A stretch of 64,000 nt of DNA from an uncultured Lachnospiraceae bacterium (GTDB lineage Bacteria; Bacillota; Clostridia; Lachnospirales; Lachnospiraceae): the NCBI GenBank assembly GCA_947178125.1, contig CAMWXB010000010.1:27781-91780 (forward strand). The letters run 5' to 3'. Under the pieces are notes generated by a model. The model did no database searches, was not told the origin of the DNA, and saw nothing but the letters and a program-made list of their open reading frames with translations. Of the stretch, positions 14,714 to 25,070 are shown piece by piece (position 1 is the first letter of the stretch; every line of letters begins with the position of its first letter). The position numbers and the translations under genes were made by a program.

Positions 14714-17230
14714 ATGAGAAAAGCGCAGAAACAGGAAGTACTCAATTTCATAGACAGCTTGCATCAGGCGCATGAAGAGATAAAAGGGGCATTGAAACAG
14801 AAAAATTATGCTCTGGCACAGAATATGCTCAGTGAGTGTCAGGAGTTTGCCGTAGCGCTTGGAGAGAACATTGAGCAGTTGGAGGGAGAAGGGCATATTA
14901 CAGTATCTTTTGTAGAGGGCTACTGTGAAAACTTGTTCCACGTTTTTCAAGACTTAAATGACCAGTCAATGAATGAAAATAAAGTGTATAAAGTCTTGAA
15001 AAAGCAGCTTCTTAAAGTAGAGAACAGCGTTAGAAATGATATTCTAATCAGAAAAGAGATTGTTTTTTTTCCATATAAAGCGTCTATGTGGGACAGCCTG
15101 GAAAGTGTGTATCTTGCAGCAAAAGAGGATCCGGAATGCGACGCGTACTGTGTGCCGATTCCTTATTATGACTTAAATCCCGACCATAGTTTTGGAAAGA
15201 TGCATTATGAGGGCGGGGATTATCCGAAGGATATTGAAGTAGTTGACTGGACTGCTTATAACCTGGAAGAAAGAAAGCCGGATGTTATTTATATTCATAA
15301 TCCATATGACGACTGGAATCATGTTACGAGCGTACATCCAAGATATTATTCTTCAAATTTGAAAAAGTATACGGACACATTAGTTTATATTCCATATTAC
15401 AGTACTTCAGGAGGAATGAATGAAGCACAGAGCTTGTGTTCTGCCTATCTTTATGCCGACTATATTGTGATTCAGGCGCCAAAATTCAGAGATTACTTTG
15501 ATGAAAGGATACCTGCTAAGAAATTTCTGCCATTCGGTTCGCCGAAGTTTGACAGAGTAATCAGGAAATGCCAGAATCCGCCGCAGCCACCTGTCGAGTG
15601 GAAGGAAAAAATGGCGGGTAAGAAAGTGTATTTTTATAATACGAGCATTTCAGGGATGCTGGCGGATACAGAGAACTTTTTAAAGAAAATGTATTATGTG
15701 TTCCAGTGCTTTGAGGGGCGAAAAGATGCGTGTCTGTTGTGGCGCCCGCATCCGTTGTTAGAGGCTACATTTGATTCCATGCGTCCGCAGTACCGTCCGG
15801 TATATGATGCGTTGAAGAAGCTGTTTTTAGAGCAGAATCTTGGAATATATGATACGACGCCTGATATCACGGACACGATTGCTTTATGCGATGCGTACAT
15901 AGGAGATGCCAAGACGAGTGTTACGTCGCTGTTTGGGATTGCCGGGAAGCCGTTGTTCATTTTGAATGACAGGATTCATAAGGAACCGGATGAGGATAGT
16001 TGGCGGGAGGAAATAGAATTTGGTATTAATTTTCTTGAGAATGGCAGGTTTGTCATAACACAAGGTAATAAATTATATGTGTCTGAACCAAATGAATACA
16101 GGTATAAATATTTTTGTGACATATCGGATTATAGATTGAGTGGACAATATTTTACTGTATATGAAATAAACGGTAAATTCTATGCTTGTCCTTATGGCGC
16201 TCATAATATTCTTTTGATTGGAAAAGAAGGTATTGAAAAGACAATAAATTTAGATGAAAAGGCAAAGAATCATCATACGTTATTTTCTTGTGCTTGGAAA
16301 TATGATAGATATTTGCTTTTAATTCCGATAAATTATCCTGCCGTGGTTCGTTATGATACTACGACAGGAGAAATTAGTTATTTCGAGGATTATATAGATG
16401 TCTTTGTCAAAAATAAAAATGGTCAAAATATAGTAGGCGGGTCAATGGTATATCAAGGTAATTTATATATTGCTTCGCCTGTGGATAATTTGATATATAA
16501 GTTGCATATTGGGAGTGGTCAAATACAGATTATTGAATTAGCGATTAAGAGTAGATGCGGCGGATTTCAACTGATTGAATATAGAAACGAAATATGGTTG
16601 ATGCCTTATGAAGGAAAAGTGATAGTGCGTTGGAATCCTTTGACTGGAGAGACAAGAGAATATGCAGATTTTCCAGCAGAGTTCTCTTGTGTAAATGCTA
16701 TAAACGGATGCGAAGAACAGGCGTTTAATATACCGGCATTTTACGGAGACTATATGTATCTGGCACCTTGTCAGGCAAATATGTATTTAAAGCTGAATAT
16801 AGAGACAGGCGAGTTTATGAGATGGCAACTGCTTTTGAAAAATATGAAGGAAGACTTATTTACAATGGGGAAAAGTACTTTTCTGTGGCGGATGCCTCAT
16901 GAAGAGGAATTTGATTTTAAGCTTTATTCGTATACGAAACAGAAAGTATATCGCATAAATATAGCGGAAGATACATGTCAGGAAGTTGAGATTCAGTTTG
17001 ATGTGGAAGAATTTAAAAAAAATGAAGCGGGTTTTTGCAAATATTCGTCAGCAATGAGATATGCCTGCATTGAGAATTATTTTAATTCGCTTGGAAAGTT
17101 TCTTGACGACGAGGTAATAGGCGGCCAGTTCAATAAAGAGAAACAACTGGAAGCATATAGTGAGATAGTTGCGAATCATGATGGGAGTTGCGGCAAAAAA
17201 GTACATGAATATATAAACAGACAAATCTAG
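14714..17230 (+). CDS. CDP-glycerol glycerophosphotransferase-like protein with C-terminal propeller-like extension
   Basis: 'WRPHPLL' and 'CDAYIGDAKTSVTSLFGIAGKPLFIL' typical of TagB/TagF-type enzymes. C-terminal half has repeated 'xGxxYxxP...xxIY' strands. Confidence 0.7.
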   Translation: MRKAQKQEVLNFIDSLHQAHEEIKGALKQKNYALAQNMLSECQEFAVALGENIEQLEGEGHITVSFVEGYCENLFHVFQDLNDQSMNENKVYKVLKKQLLKVENSVRNDILIRKEIVFFPYKASMWDSLESVYLAAKEDPECDAYCVPIPYYDLNPDHSFGKMHYEGGDYPKDIEVVDWTAYNLEERKPDVIYIHNPYDDWNHVTSVHPRYYSSNLKKYTDTLVYIPYYSTSGGMNEAQSLCSAYLYADYIVIQAPKFRDYFDERIPAKKFLPFGSPKFDRVIRKCQNPPQPPVEWKEKMAGKKVYFYNTSISGMLADTENFLKKMYYVFQCFEGRKDACLLWRPHPLLEATFDSMRPQYRPVYDALKKLFLEQNLGIYDTTPDITDTIALCDAYIGDAKTSVTSLFGIAGKPLFILNDRIHKEPDEDSWREEIEFGINFLENGRFVITQGNKLYVSEPNEYRYKYFCDISDYRLSGQYFTVYEINGKFYACPYGAHNILLIGKEGIEKTINLDEKAKNHHTLFSCAWKYDRYLLLIPINYPAVVRYDTTTGEISYFEDYIDVFVKNKNGQNIVGGSMVYQGNLYIASPVDNLIYKLHIGSGQIQIIELAIKSRCGGFQLIEYRNEIWLMPYEGKVIVRWNPLTGETREYADFPAEFSCVNAINGCEEQAFNIPAFYGDYMYLAPCQANMYLKLNIETGEFMRWQLLLKNMKEDLFTMGKSTFLWRMPHEEEFDFKLYSYTKQKVYRINIAEDTCQEVEIQFDVEEFKKNEAGFCKYSSAMRYACIENYFNSLGKFLDDEVIGGQFNKEKQLEAYSEIVANHDGSCGKKVHEYINRQI

Positions 17231-17248
17231 GGGATATATGGAGACGAT

Positions 17249-18589
17249 ATGGTTAGAGTGATTACATATGGCACCTTTGATTTATTTCACGAAGGGCATT
17301 ACAAATTATTACAACGGGCGAAACAGCTGGGAGATTATCTCATCGTTGGAGTTACAACGGAAGAATATGATCAGGCGAGAGGGAAACTGAATGTGGTGGA
17401 TTCCCTGATTACCAGGATTGAGAATGTAAAAAAAACAGGATTTGCAGATGAGATTATTGTTGAGGAATCACAGGGACAGAAGTTTCGGGATATTAAAAAA
17501 TATAATATAGATATTTTTACGGTTGGGTCTGACTGGGTGGGAACTTTCGATTATTTGAAGGATTATTGCAAGGTAGTATATTTGGACAGAACGAAAAATA
17601 TATCAAGCACCATGTTGAGAGTTCAGGAAACGCAAATTCAAAGGATAGGTATCATAGGTACGGGGAGGATTGCCAATCGGTTTATTCCGGAAGCGACGCT
17701 TGTCAGCGGAGTCAATACCAGGTGTGTGTATAATCCTAATTATAAAAGTGCAAGAGCTTTTGCGGATAAGTGGGGGATTGATGCGTATGAGGATATCGAA
17801 GAGTTCTATCGTATGTCAGATATTGTATATATAGCATCACCACATGTGACGCATTATGAGTACATAAAGCAGGCATTGGAGCATGGAAAGCATGTATTGT
17901 GTGAGAAACCATTGTGTCTTGACAGGAAGCAGGTAAAGGAATTGTTTGCATATGCAAAGGAGAAGAATCTAATTCTTTTTGAAGGGATTAAAACGGCGTA
18001 TTGTCCAGGTTTCGCCAAACTTTTAGGGATTGCATGTAGTGGGGTGATAGGAAATATAAGAGCGGTAGACGCCTGTTTTACGAAACTGGAAGACAGCAAT
18101 AAGAGAGAACTTATTGATAGAGAATACGGAGGAAGTTTTACCGAACTTGGAAGTTACTGTCTGCTCCCGATTTTGAAACTTTTCGGACAGGATTACGAGG
18201 ATTTAAGATTTGAGGCAATCGAGGATAAAAACGGGATTGACCTTTATACCAGAGTATATATGCGCTATCCTAATGGGCTGGCCACAGCTGCATGCGGGTT
18301 GGGAGTGAAATCAGAGGGGAAGCTTTTGATATCTGGTACGACCGGATATATTGTTGTGGAAGCACCGTGGTGGAAGACGAGTTATTTTGAGGTACATCAT
18401 GAGAATCCAGGAGATGTGGAGCGCTTTTCCGAACGATTTCTTGGAGATGGCCTGCGATATGAAATCTGCGATATGCTCTCAATGATAAACGGTGATACAA
18501 GGAAAGATTTTAAGCTGACAAGAGGAGACTCTGAGACGATAGCGGGAATCATGGAAAAGTTTTTAGAACTGAGAAGGGCGCAGAAATAG
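17249..18589 (+). CDS. Fusion: glycerol-3-phosphate cytidylyltransferase (TagD-like) + Gfo/Idh/MocA oxidoreductase
   Basis: 'VITYGTFDLFHEGHYKLLQRAKQLGDYLIVGVTTE' (nucleotidyltransferase) then 'IGIIGTGRIANRF' and 'HVLCEKPLCL' (Gfo/Idh/MocA). Confidence 0.9.
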   Translation: MVRVITYGTFDLFHEGHYKLLQRAKQLGDYLIVGVTTEEYDQARGKLNVVDSLITRIENVKKTGFADEIIVEESQGQKFRDIKKYNIDIFTVGSDWVGTFDYLKDYCKVVYLDRTKNISSTMLRVQETQIQRIGIIGTGRIANRFIPEATLVSGVNTRCVYNPNYKSARAFADKWGIDAYEDIEEFYRMSDIVYIASPHVTHYEYIKQALEHGKHVLCEKPLCLDRKQVKELFAYAKEKNLILFEGIKTAYCPGFAKLLGIACSGVIGNIRAVDACFTKLEDSNKRELIDREYGGSFTELGSYCLLPILKLFGQDYEDLRFEAIEDKNGIDLYTRVYMRYPNGLATAACGLGVKSEGKLLISGTTGYIVVEAPWWKTSYFEVHHENPGDVERFSERFLGDGLRYEICDMLSMINGDTRKDFKLTRGDSETIAGIMEKFLELRRAQK

Positions 18590-18591
18590 AC

Positions 18592-19332
18592 ATGAAAATA
18601 TGGGCACATAGAGGATGCAGTCAAAATAATCCTGAAAATACGCTGACTGCATTTTCTAAAGCAATAGAGTTACATGGACTTGCAGGAATAGAACTGGATA
18701 TTCAGATGTCTAAAGATGGCGAAATGGTGGTAATACATGATGAGCGGGTAGATAGGACAACAGATGGGATTGGTTATGTCAAGGACTTTACCTACGCTCA
18801 GCTGAATAAGTTATGGATTGAGACAGGAAACGGGCAGAAAGAAAAAATACCAACCATTAAAGAAGTGTTGGATTTGATACAGGATAGAATGAACGCAGGT
18901 CTGCTCCTGAATATTGAACTAAAGAACAGTATGATTTTTTACAATGGTATGGAAGAAAAAATACTCGATTTGATTTCACAAAGAGGATTGCAGGATCAGA
19001 CTGTATATTCTTCTTTTTATACGAAATCTCTGGAGAGGATAAGAGAGGAAGATTCGAGATCTTCAGTTGGTATTTTGGATACTAAGGTCTCGGATTGCTT
19101 TTATAAAGAGAAGGGATGTTTTGGGAAAAATGCCGTACGGACAGCGCTTCACCCATTCTGGAGGGGAATGGATTTCAACAGGGAACGGCTTTGCGGGCAG
19201 ACAGTTCGGGCATGGTTTACAGGACATTTGTATCCAGAGAAACCTACGGGTACAAGACTTGATTTAAGTAGATTGGAGCAGCAGGGAATTACGGATGTGT
19301 TTCTAAATGAACCTGAAGCATATCTGTTTTAA
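18592..19332 (+). CDS. Glycerophosphodiester phosphodiesterase (GDPD family)
   Basis: 'WAHRGCSQNNPENTLTAFSKAIE...IELDIQMSKDGEMVVIHDERVDRTTDG'. Confidence 0.93.
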   Translation: MKIWAHRGCSQNNPENTLTAFSKAIELHGLAGIELDIQMSKDGEMVVIHDERVDRTTDGIGYVKDFTYAQLNKLWIETGNGQKEKIPTIKEVLDLIQDRMNAGLLLNIELKNSMIFYNGMEEKILDLISQRGLQDQTVYSSFYTKSLERIREEDSRSSVGILDTKVSDCFYKEKGCFGKNAVRTALHPFWRGMDFNRERLCGQTVRAWFTGHLYPEKPTGTRLDLSRLEQQGITDVFLNEPEAYLF

Positions 19333-19361
19333 ATATGATAGGAGCGTTTAAATAAAATAGT

Positions 19362-20168
19362 ATGGAACTGACAGGGGAAATGCTGAAGCGAGTACATGAG
19401 ATAGAACTTGAGATGCTTGTTGAGGTAGATAGAATCTGCAAAGAAAATAATATCAAATATACCATAATAGGCGGCACTCTTCTGGGTGCAGTCAGGCATG
19501 GGGGATTTATTCCATGGGATGATGACGCGGATGTTGCAATGCTTCGGCCGGAATATGAAAAATTTTGTTCTGTTATAGATGAAAAATTAGATAATTCCAG
19601 ATTTTATTTCCAGAATATGGAGAGAACTGAAGGGTATAGATGGGGCTACGCAAAGTTGCGGAGAAAGGGAACATTGTTCATAAGAGAAAATCAGGAACAT
19701 ATGAAGTATGAGCAGGGGATATTTCTTGATATTTTTCCAATAGATGGAACGCCTGATAATAGGATTCTTCGTAAGATACATAAATTCCGATGCTTCTGTG
19801 TCAGAAAAATTTTATGGTCACAAGTAGGAAAACGGGTAAGCAGGAGTCGGCTTCAACGGAGCATTTATGGTATTTTATCCATGATACCTGATAACAGCAT
19901 TAAAAAGATGTATAGCGGGCTGATCTTAAAAATTCATCCAAATACCAGTAAGGTAGTAAGAACACTTACTTACCCTGCACCAAAAAAACTGGACGGATAT
20001 TATAGAAGATGGTTTGCAGAAACAGCGCCAATCTTATTTGAAGGCCATGAATTTGAAGGCGTAAAAGATTATAAAGGGTGGCTCAGTTTTGAATTTGGAG
20101 ATTATATGAAATTGCCGCCAGAAGAGAAGAGAAAAACACATCCTGTGACAGATATTAAGTTTATCTGA
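19362..20168 (+). CDS. LicD-family phosphotransferase
   Basis: 'YTIIGGTLLGAVRHGGFIPWDDDADVAMLRPEYEKF' LicD signature. Confidence 0.93.
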   Translation: MELTGEMLKRVHEIELEMLVEVDRICKENNIKYTIIGGTLLGAVRHGGFIPWDDDADVAMLRPEYEKFCSVIDEKLDNSRFYFQNMERTEGYRWGYAKLRRKGTLFIRENQEHMKYEQGIFLDIFPIDGTPDNRILRKIHKFRCFCVRKILWSQVGKRVSRSRLQRSIYGILSMIPDNSIKKMYSGLILKIHPNTSKVVRTLTYPAPKKLDGYYRRWFAETAPILFEGHEFEGVKDYKGWLSFEFGDYMKLPPEEKRKTHPVTDIKFI

Positions 20169-20225
20169 TCTGGAAAAAGTATAGGATGAGGATTTTGGGA
20201 TTGGGAAAAGGATGTGGTTATCGAT

Positions 20226-20939
20226 ATGGCTAATATAGCATTGCTGATTGCAGGTGGAACCGGTGCAAGAATGCATCAGGATATTCCGAAACAATTTTTA
20301 AGCGTAAATGATAAACCGGTAATTGTATATACGATAGAAGCGTTTCAAAAGCATCCGGAGATAGATGCAATATATGTAGCCTGTCTGAATGGCTGGCAGG
20401 ATATCTTACAGGCATATGTAAAACAGTTTAATGCTACAAAAGTTAAAAAGATTGTTAAGGGTGGCCAAAACGGACAGGATTCTATCCGTAATGGAGTATA
20501 TGCCATTGCGGAAGACTTTGAAAAGGATGATTTGATTTTAGTGCATGATGCAATTCGGCCGATGGTATCTGAAGATATTATATCGGATAATATTACTGTA
20601 TGCAGAAAATATGGAAATGCGATTACGGTAATACCGTGCATGGAAGCGATGCTCAAGTCAGAAGATGAATGTCAGTCAGAAGAGAGCATCCTTAGAAATT
20701 CTCTGTTTAGAGCACAGACGCCACAAACAATCAGTGTCAGGGATGCGGTTGCTCTACATAGAGAAGCCATTGAAAGAGGGATAACCAATTCGGTTGCAAC
20801 CTGTACGCTTTTGCTGGAACTCGGGAAAAAGGTGTATTTTGCGAAAGGATCGGAACTGAACATTAAAATAACGACGACGGATGATATCACAATCTTTAAG
20901 GCATTGCTTTCAATGCAGAAGAGTGTATGGATGAAGTAG
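20226..20939 (+). CDS. IspD/TarI-type cytidylyltransferase
   Basis: 'ALLIAGGTGARMHQDIPKQFLSVNDKPVIVYTIEAF', 'LVHDAIRPMV', 'RAQTPQ'. ATG at 20226 (GTG at 20214 also possible). Confidence 0.88.
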   Translation: MANIALLIAGGTGARMHQDIPKQFLSVNDKPVIVYTIEAFQKHPEIDAIYVACLNGWQDILQAYVKQFNATKVKKIVKGGQNGQDSIRNGVYAIAEDFEKDDLILVHDAIRPMVSEDIISDNITVCRKYGNAITVIPCMEAMLKSEDECQSEESILRNSLFRAQTPQTISVRDAVALHREAIERGITNSVATCTLLLELGKKVYFAKGSELNIKITTTDDITIFKALLSMQKSVWMK

Positions 20940-20962
20940 CTGATATGGGGAGATAGGCTAAA

Positions 20963-21928
20963 ATGAAAAATGAAAAGAAAATTATTGTATATGGACTGGG
21001 AAGACTGTTTAAGCGGGCAAGAAGGTATCTTGAAAGTAAATTTGAAATAGTCGGTTATAGTGATAGCGAGAACATCATAATGGATGGAAAAATGATTTTA
21101 CCAGAAAATATCAATAATTATGATTATGACTATATATGTGTAACTAGTATGAAGTATTTTAGTGAGATTAAAGATAAGCTGATAAGTTTGCTGGGCGAAG
21201 AGAATGAAAACAAAATTATAGGTTTATATGATGCATTAGGTGATTTTAGAAATGATGAAATAAGAGAGCGGTGGGTTATTGATCATATAATAGATATACC
21301 TGCTGGTAAAATATTGCTTGATGCAGGGGCAGGTGAACAGCGGTATAAGCTGTATTGTAAACATTTAGAATATATTGCCCAGGATTTTGGAAAATATGTT
21401 CCAAATGAGATTAAGACAGGACTTCAGAGTAATTCATGGGACTACTCTGAATTGAATATCAAATGCGATATTACTCAAATGCCTTTGGAAAACGAGTCTA
21501 TAGATGTGGTTTTATGTACGGAAGTATTTGAGCATATTAAAGAACCTATATTAGCGTTAAAGGAATTTGCGAGGATATTAAAAGAAGGTGGAAGATTGAT
21601 TTTAACAGCTCCATTTTGCTGTCTGACTCATATGGCTCCCTACTTTTATTATAGTGGATTTAGTGAATTCTGGTATAAAGAGCATTGGAAAAGCTATGGC
21701 TTTGAGATTATTGAATTTACAAGATATGGAGATTATTTTAAATGGCTGTTACAGGAGTTGTTTCGAGTAGAGGAAATGGCGAAAAGATATTGTAGTTATG
21801 AGCTGAATGAAAAGGAAATAGATGCCATTGTTAGTTGTATGGAAGTAATGGCGGGACTGTCTGATAAAGATATGGGTTCTAATGAATTATTGTGCTTTGG
21901 GAATATGATAGTGGCAGAGAAGCGGTAG
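20963..21928 (+). CDS. Class I SAM-dependent methyltransferase with N-terminal Rossmann-like module
   Basis: N-term 'KIIVYGLGRLFKRARRYLE'; methyltransferase part 'ILLDAGAGEQRYK', 'VVLCTEVFEHIKEP', 'LKEGGRLILTAPF'. Confidence 0.8.
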   Translation: MKNEKKIIVYGLGRLFKRARRYLESKFEIVGYSDSENIIMDGKMILPENINNYDYDYICVTSMKYFSEIKDKLISLLGEENENKIIGLYDALGDFRNDEIRERWVIDHIIDIPAGKILLDAGAGEQRYKLYCKHLEYIAQDFGKYVPNEIKTGLQSNSWDYSELNIKCDITQMPLENESIDVVLCTEVFEHIKEPILALKEFARILKEGGRLILTAPFCCLTHMAPYFYYSGFSEFWYKEHWKSYGFEIIEFTRYGDYFKWLLQELFRVEEMAKRYCSYELNEKEIDAIVSCMEVMAGLSDKDMGSNELLCFGNMIVAEKR

Positions 21929-21993
21929 TATATAATATTGGCGGAACCAGAAGTGAATTTAGTTGATAATAATAATTAAAGGAAAATAAAAAT

Positions 21994-23802
21994 ATGAATG
22001 TATCAGAGTATATAGTATCTTTTTTGGAGGAAAAAAATATCGACACGGTATTTGGCGTTGTTGGAGGCGCTATACTATGGCTGTGTAAAGCTTTCAGTGA
22101 AAGCACGACAATCAATCCTGTATTTACAAATCACGAACAAGCGGCTGTTATGGCGGCCGATGGATGGGCAAGAGTAAGTGGAAAGCCAGGAGTTGTGTTT
22201 ACTATTAATGGGCCTGGAATGACGAATGCAATTACTGGTATTGCGCAGGCATGGGTAGACTCTTCTCCTGTTATTCTCATCACAGGAAATTCTAATTTGA
22301 ACAGCGTGCGATATGAGCGTGATAAGGATGTCAGGCAGTATGGGACGCAGGATGTGAGAACAGATAAGCTGATGGAGGGCATTACGAAAAGGCATTTTTT
22401 ATTGCAAAAGGCAGAAAACGTTAGAGAATGTCTTGAAGAAGCATATCAGTTGGCAATTTCAGGAAGACCAGGACCGGTCTGTATTGAAATACCAATTAAT
22501 GTACAGAGTGCCAAGCTTTCTGATGCAGTATTGGAGAAATCGGATATAGAGGTGTACGATAATAACGCAGCGAATGTGCAAAGCGGTGATATAGAAGCAG
22601 TTATTGAAAAGATTTTGTCTGCTGAAAGACCGTTGATATTGGCTGGACAAGGAATCAGATTATCGGGGACAGTAGGTAAATTCAGAAGATTTATTGAAGA
22701 ATACAAAATTCCTGTTGTCAATTCGAGAATGGGAATTGATACGATTGAAACTGACAATAAATATTTCGTGGGACGGTGTGGTAATCATGGAAGTAGAGCA
22801 TCCCACTTTGCGTTACAGACTTGTGACGTATTATTGATATTGGGAAGCCGCATGGCACCGAACACGACTGGCTATGATATTAGCAAATTTTCCGGGCAGT
22901 CATATAAGATATTAATAGACGTAGATGTAAAAGAATTAGATAAGTACGGAATGGTTATAGATAAAAAATTGCATATGGATTTATGTACATTTTTTGAAGC
23001 TGTTGATAATAAAGAATATAAAATTCATACCACCAAAAATGATGTTCGGGATAAATGGATTGCATGCTGCTGTGAATGGAAAAACGGATATCCAATTATG
23101 CAAAATGAATATTATAACGATAGTAGTATCAGTACATATAGGGTGGTTGAAGCGGTAAGCAAGATGGCAGGAACTGATGATCTGATACTTTCTGATACCG
23201 GTTCATGCTGTAGTATAGTTGCGCAGGTCTGGAAGGTAAAAGAGAATCAAAGAGTATTTATCTCAGGCGGACTGTCGGCAATGGGTTATTGGGCGACATC
23301 AATGGGGCTTGCCATTGCAAATAAAGGGCAGGGACAAGTAATTTGTTTCGTTGGTGATGGCAGTCTACAGATGAATATTCATGAATTAGCAACGATAAGA
23401 AAATATAATCTGCCTATAAAAATGTTTGTAATTAATAACAGTGGATATCAGTTTGTCAGGATGTCACAGGCAGCTTATGGTATTGAGCCACCATTTGGAA
23501 CAGATATTGAACATGGCGTACCAATACCGGATACAAAAGAGCTGGCAAAAGCTTATGGTATCCATTATAGCAGTTATAGTAAAGCAACAGAGTTGACGAA
23601 AGGAATTGAAAGAGTACTTAATTCAGAAGAAGCGGAGATTTGCGAGATTATGGTAGCAAAAGAACAGGAAGTGTGTCCAAGAATTAAATCAGTTGCACTT
23701 GAAGATGGAACGTTTGTCTCTCCGAATTTTGAAAATTTATATCCGTTTTTGGATGAAGATATTTTAAAGAGAGAATTAGAAAAAGCTTTTATGATGATGT
23801 GA
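21994..23802 (+). CDS. Thiamine-pyrophosphate-dependent enzyme (acetolactate synthase-like)
   Basis: 'VFGVVGGAILWL', 'NHEQAAVMAADGWARVSGKPGVVFTINGPGMTNAITGIAQAWVDSSPVILITG', 'CFVGDGSLQMNIHELATI'. Confidence 0.9.
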   Translation: MNVSEYIVSFLEEKNIDTVFGVVGGAILWLCKAFSESTTINPVFTNHEQAAVMAADGWARVSGKPGVVFTINGPGMTNAITGIAQAWVDSSPVILITGNSNLNSVRYERDKDVRQYGTQDVRTDKLMEGITKRHFLLQKAENVRECLEEAYQLAISGRPGPVCIEIPINVQSAKLSDAVLEKSDIEVYDNNAANVQSGDIEAVIEKILSAERPLILAGQGIRLSGTVGKFRRFIEEYKIPVVNSRMGIDTIETDNKYFVGRCGNHGSRASHFALQTCDVLLILGSRMAPNTTGYDISKFSGQSYKILIDVDVKELDKYGMVIDKKLHMDLCTFFEAVDNKEYKIHTTKNDVRDKWIACCCEWKNGYPIMQNEYYNDSSISTYRVVEAVSKMAGTDDLILSDTGSCCSIVAQVWKVKENQRVFISGGLSAMGYWATSMGLAIANKGQGQVICFVGDGSLQMNIHELATIRKYNLPIKMFVINNSGYQFVRMSQAAYGIEPPFGTDIEHGVPIPDTKELAKAYGIHYSSYSKATELTKGIERVLNSEEAEICEIMVAKEQEVCPRIKSVALEDGTFVSPNFENLYPFLDEDILKRELEKAFMMM

Positions 23803-24956
23803 TGTTGGGAAAGGAAATAGAAATGATAAAAGACTTATTTTGTGAAAAGATACAAAAGGTAGGAATGTATAATGAATGGGAAATGTTGCCTTATCTGATA
23901 CGTGAACAGGGGTTTAAATGGTTTATTTATGGAGCGGGAGAGAATGGAAGATTTATATGTGATCTGGTAGAGAGGATCTACCATTTAAAGCCGGATTTTT
24001 TTGTGGACAGATACAAAGCTGAAGCATGGAGTGGGGTAGAGGTATATACAATTGAAAAACTAATGACAGTGAAATTAGAGAAATGCATTGCGGTTATTTC
24101 TCCATGTAAGTATATGTCATCTGTATATATTAGGGATGATATTAATAAAATATTATACGAATTCGAACGTAAATGCGAGAAATTTATCGGTTTTTACGGT
24201 GGCCATATTTGCGACCATTTTAAACCGGATTGGTATTATTATATTAAAGAAAATACTGAATTATTTGAAAGGACATATAGGATATTAGAAGATGATTTTT
24301 CGAAACAAACATATCTGGATTTTTTAAGAATATATGTGCTTGGTGAAAGATATCCGGGAATTACGATGCCAGAAGAATACAAATATTGGGGAATAGACTC
24401 TGATAAAAAATTTATTAAATTTCTTGATAATGAGGTTTTATTAAATTTAGGAGCATGTGCAGGAGATACAGTATATCAGTTTTTAAAATTGAAGACAAAG
24501 TTCAAAAAAATAATTGCTGTTGAAGGTGATGAAATACAATTTGATAAATTGAAGAAAAGTATTTTCATGTTAGATAATGAATTACAAACGAGAATACAAT
24601 ATGATAATTATTTAGTTGGTGAAGGAAAATATACGATAGATAAATTATATTTAAATGAGAATATTACATTAATAATTATGTATATAGAAGGTGCTGAATT
24701 ATCAGTATTACATTCAGCAGAGCAAATAATAAAAAAAGACCGGCCGGTTTTATCTGTCTGTGTATATCATAAGAAGGACGATTTGATTGAGATTCCTAAA
24801 TATATACAAAGTATCGTATCTGATTATGTATATATTTTAAGAAAGTACCCATCTGAAATGTATGCATGGGGTGGAAAAACTTTTTATATTGATTATATGC
24901 AGCAAAATAATGAGTTGGTTTTATATGCTATTCCAAGAGAACGTTATATTGGATAG
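23799..24956 (+). CDS. FkbM-family methyltransferase with N-terminal Rossmann-like module
   Basis: 'WFIYGAGENGRFICDL' N-term; 'VLLNLGACAGDTVYQF...IIAVEGDEIQFDKL...MYIEGAELSVLHSAEQIIKKDRPVLSVCVYH'. Confidence 0.78.
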   Translation: MMLGKEIEMIKDLFCEKIQKVGMYNEWEMLPYLIREQGFKWFIYGAGENGRFICDLVERIYHLKPDFFVDRYKAEAWSGVEVYTIEKLMTVKLEKCIAVISPCKYMSSVYIRDDINKILYEFERKCEKFIGFYGGHICDHFKPDWYYYIKENTELFERTYRILEDDFSKQTYLDFLRIYVLGERYPGITMPEEYKYWGIDSDKKFIKFLDNEVLLNLGACAGDTVYQFLKLKTKFKKIIAVEGDEIQFDKLKKSIFMLDNELQTRIQYDNYLVGEGKYTIDKLYLNENITLIIMYIEGAELSVLHSAEQIIKKDRPVLSVCVYHKKDDLIEIPKYIQSIVSDYVYILRKYPSEMYAWGGKTFYIDYMQQNNELVLYAIPRERYIG

Positions 24957-25070
24957 TAAAGTGTAGAAACAGTAAATAAAATAGAAAATGAAAACGTAAT
25001 CTTTCAGTAAAAGGTGGAAGGTTTTGTCTATAGCCCAATCTGCAGACTGAGGAAAGGTATTGTTATAAAA

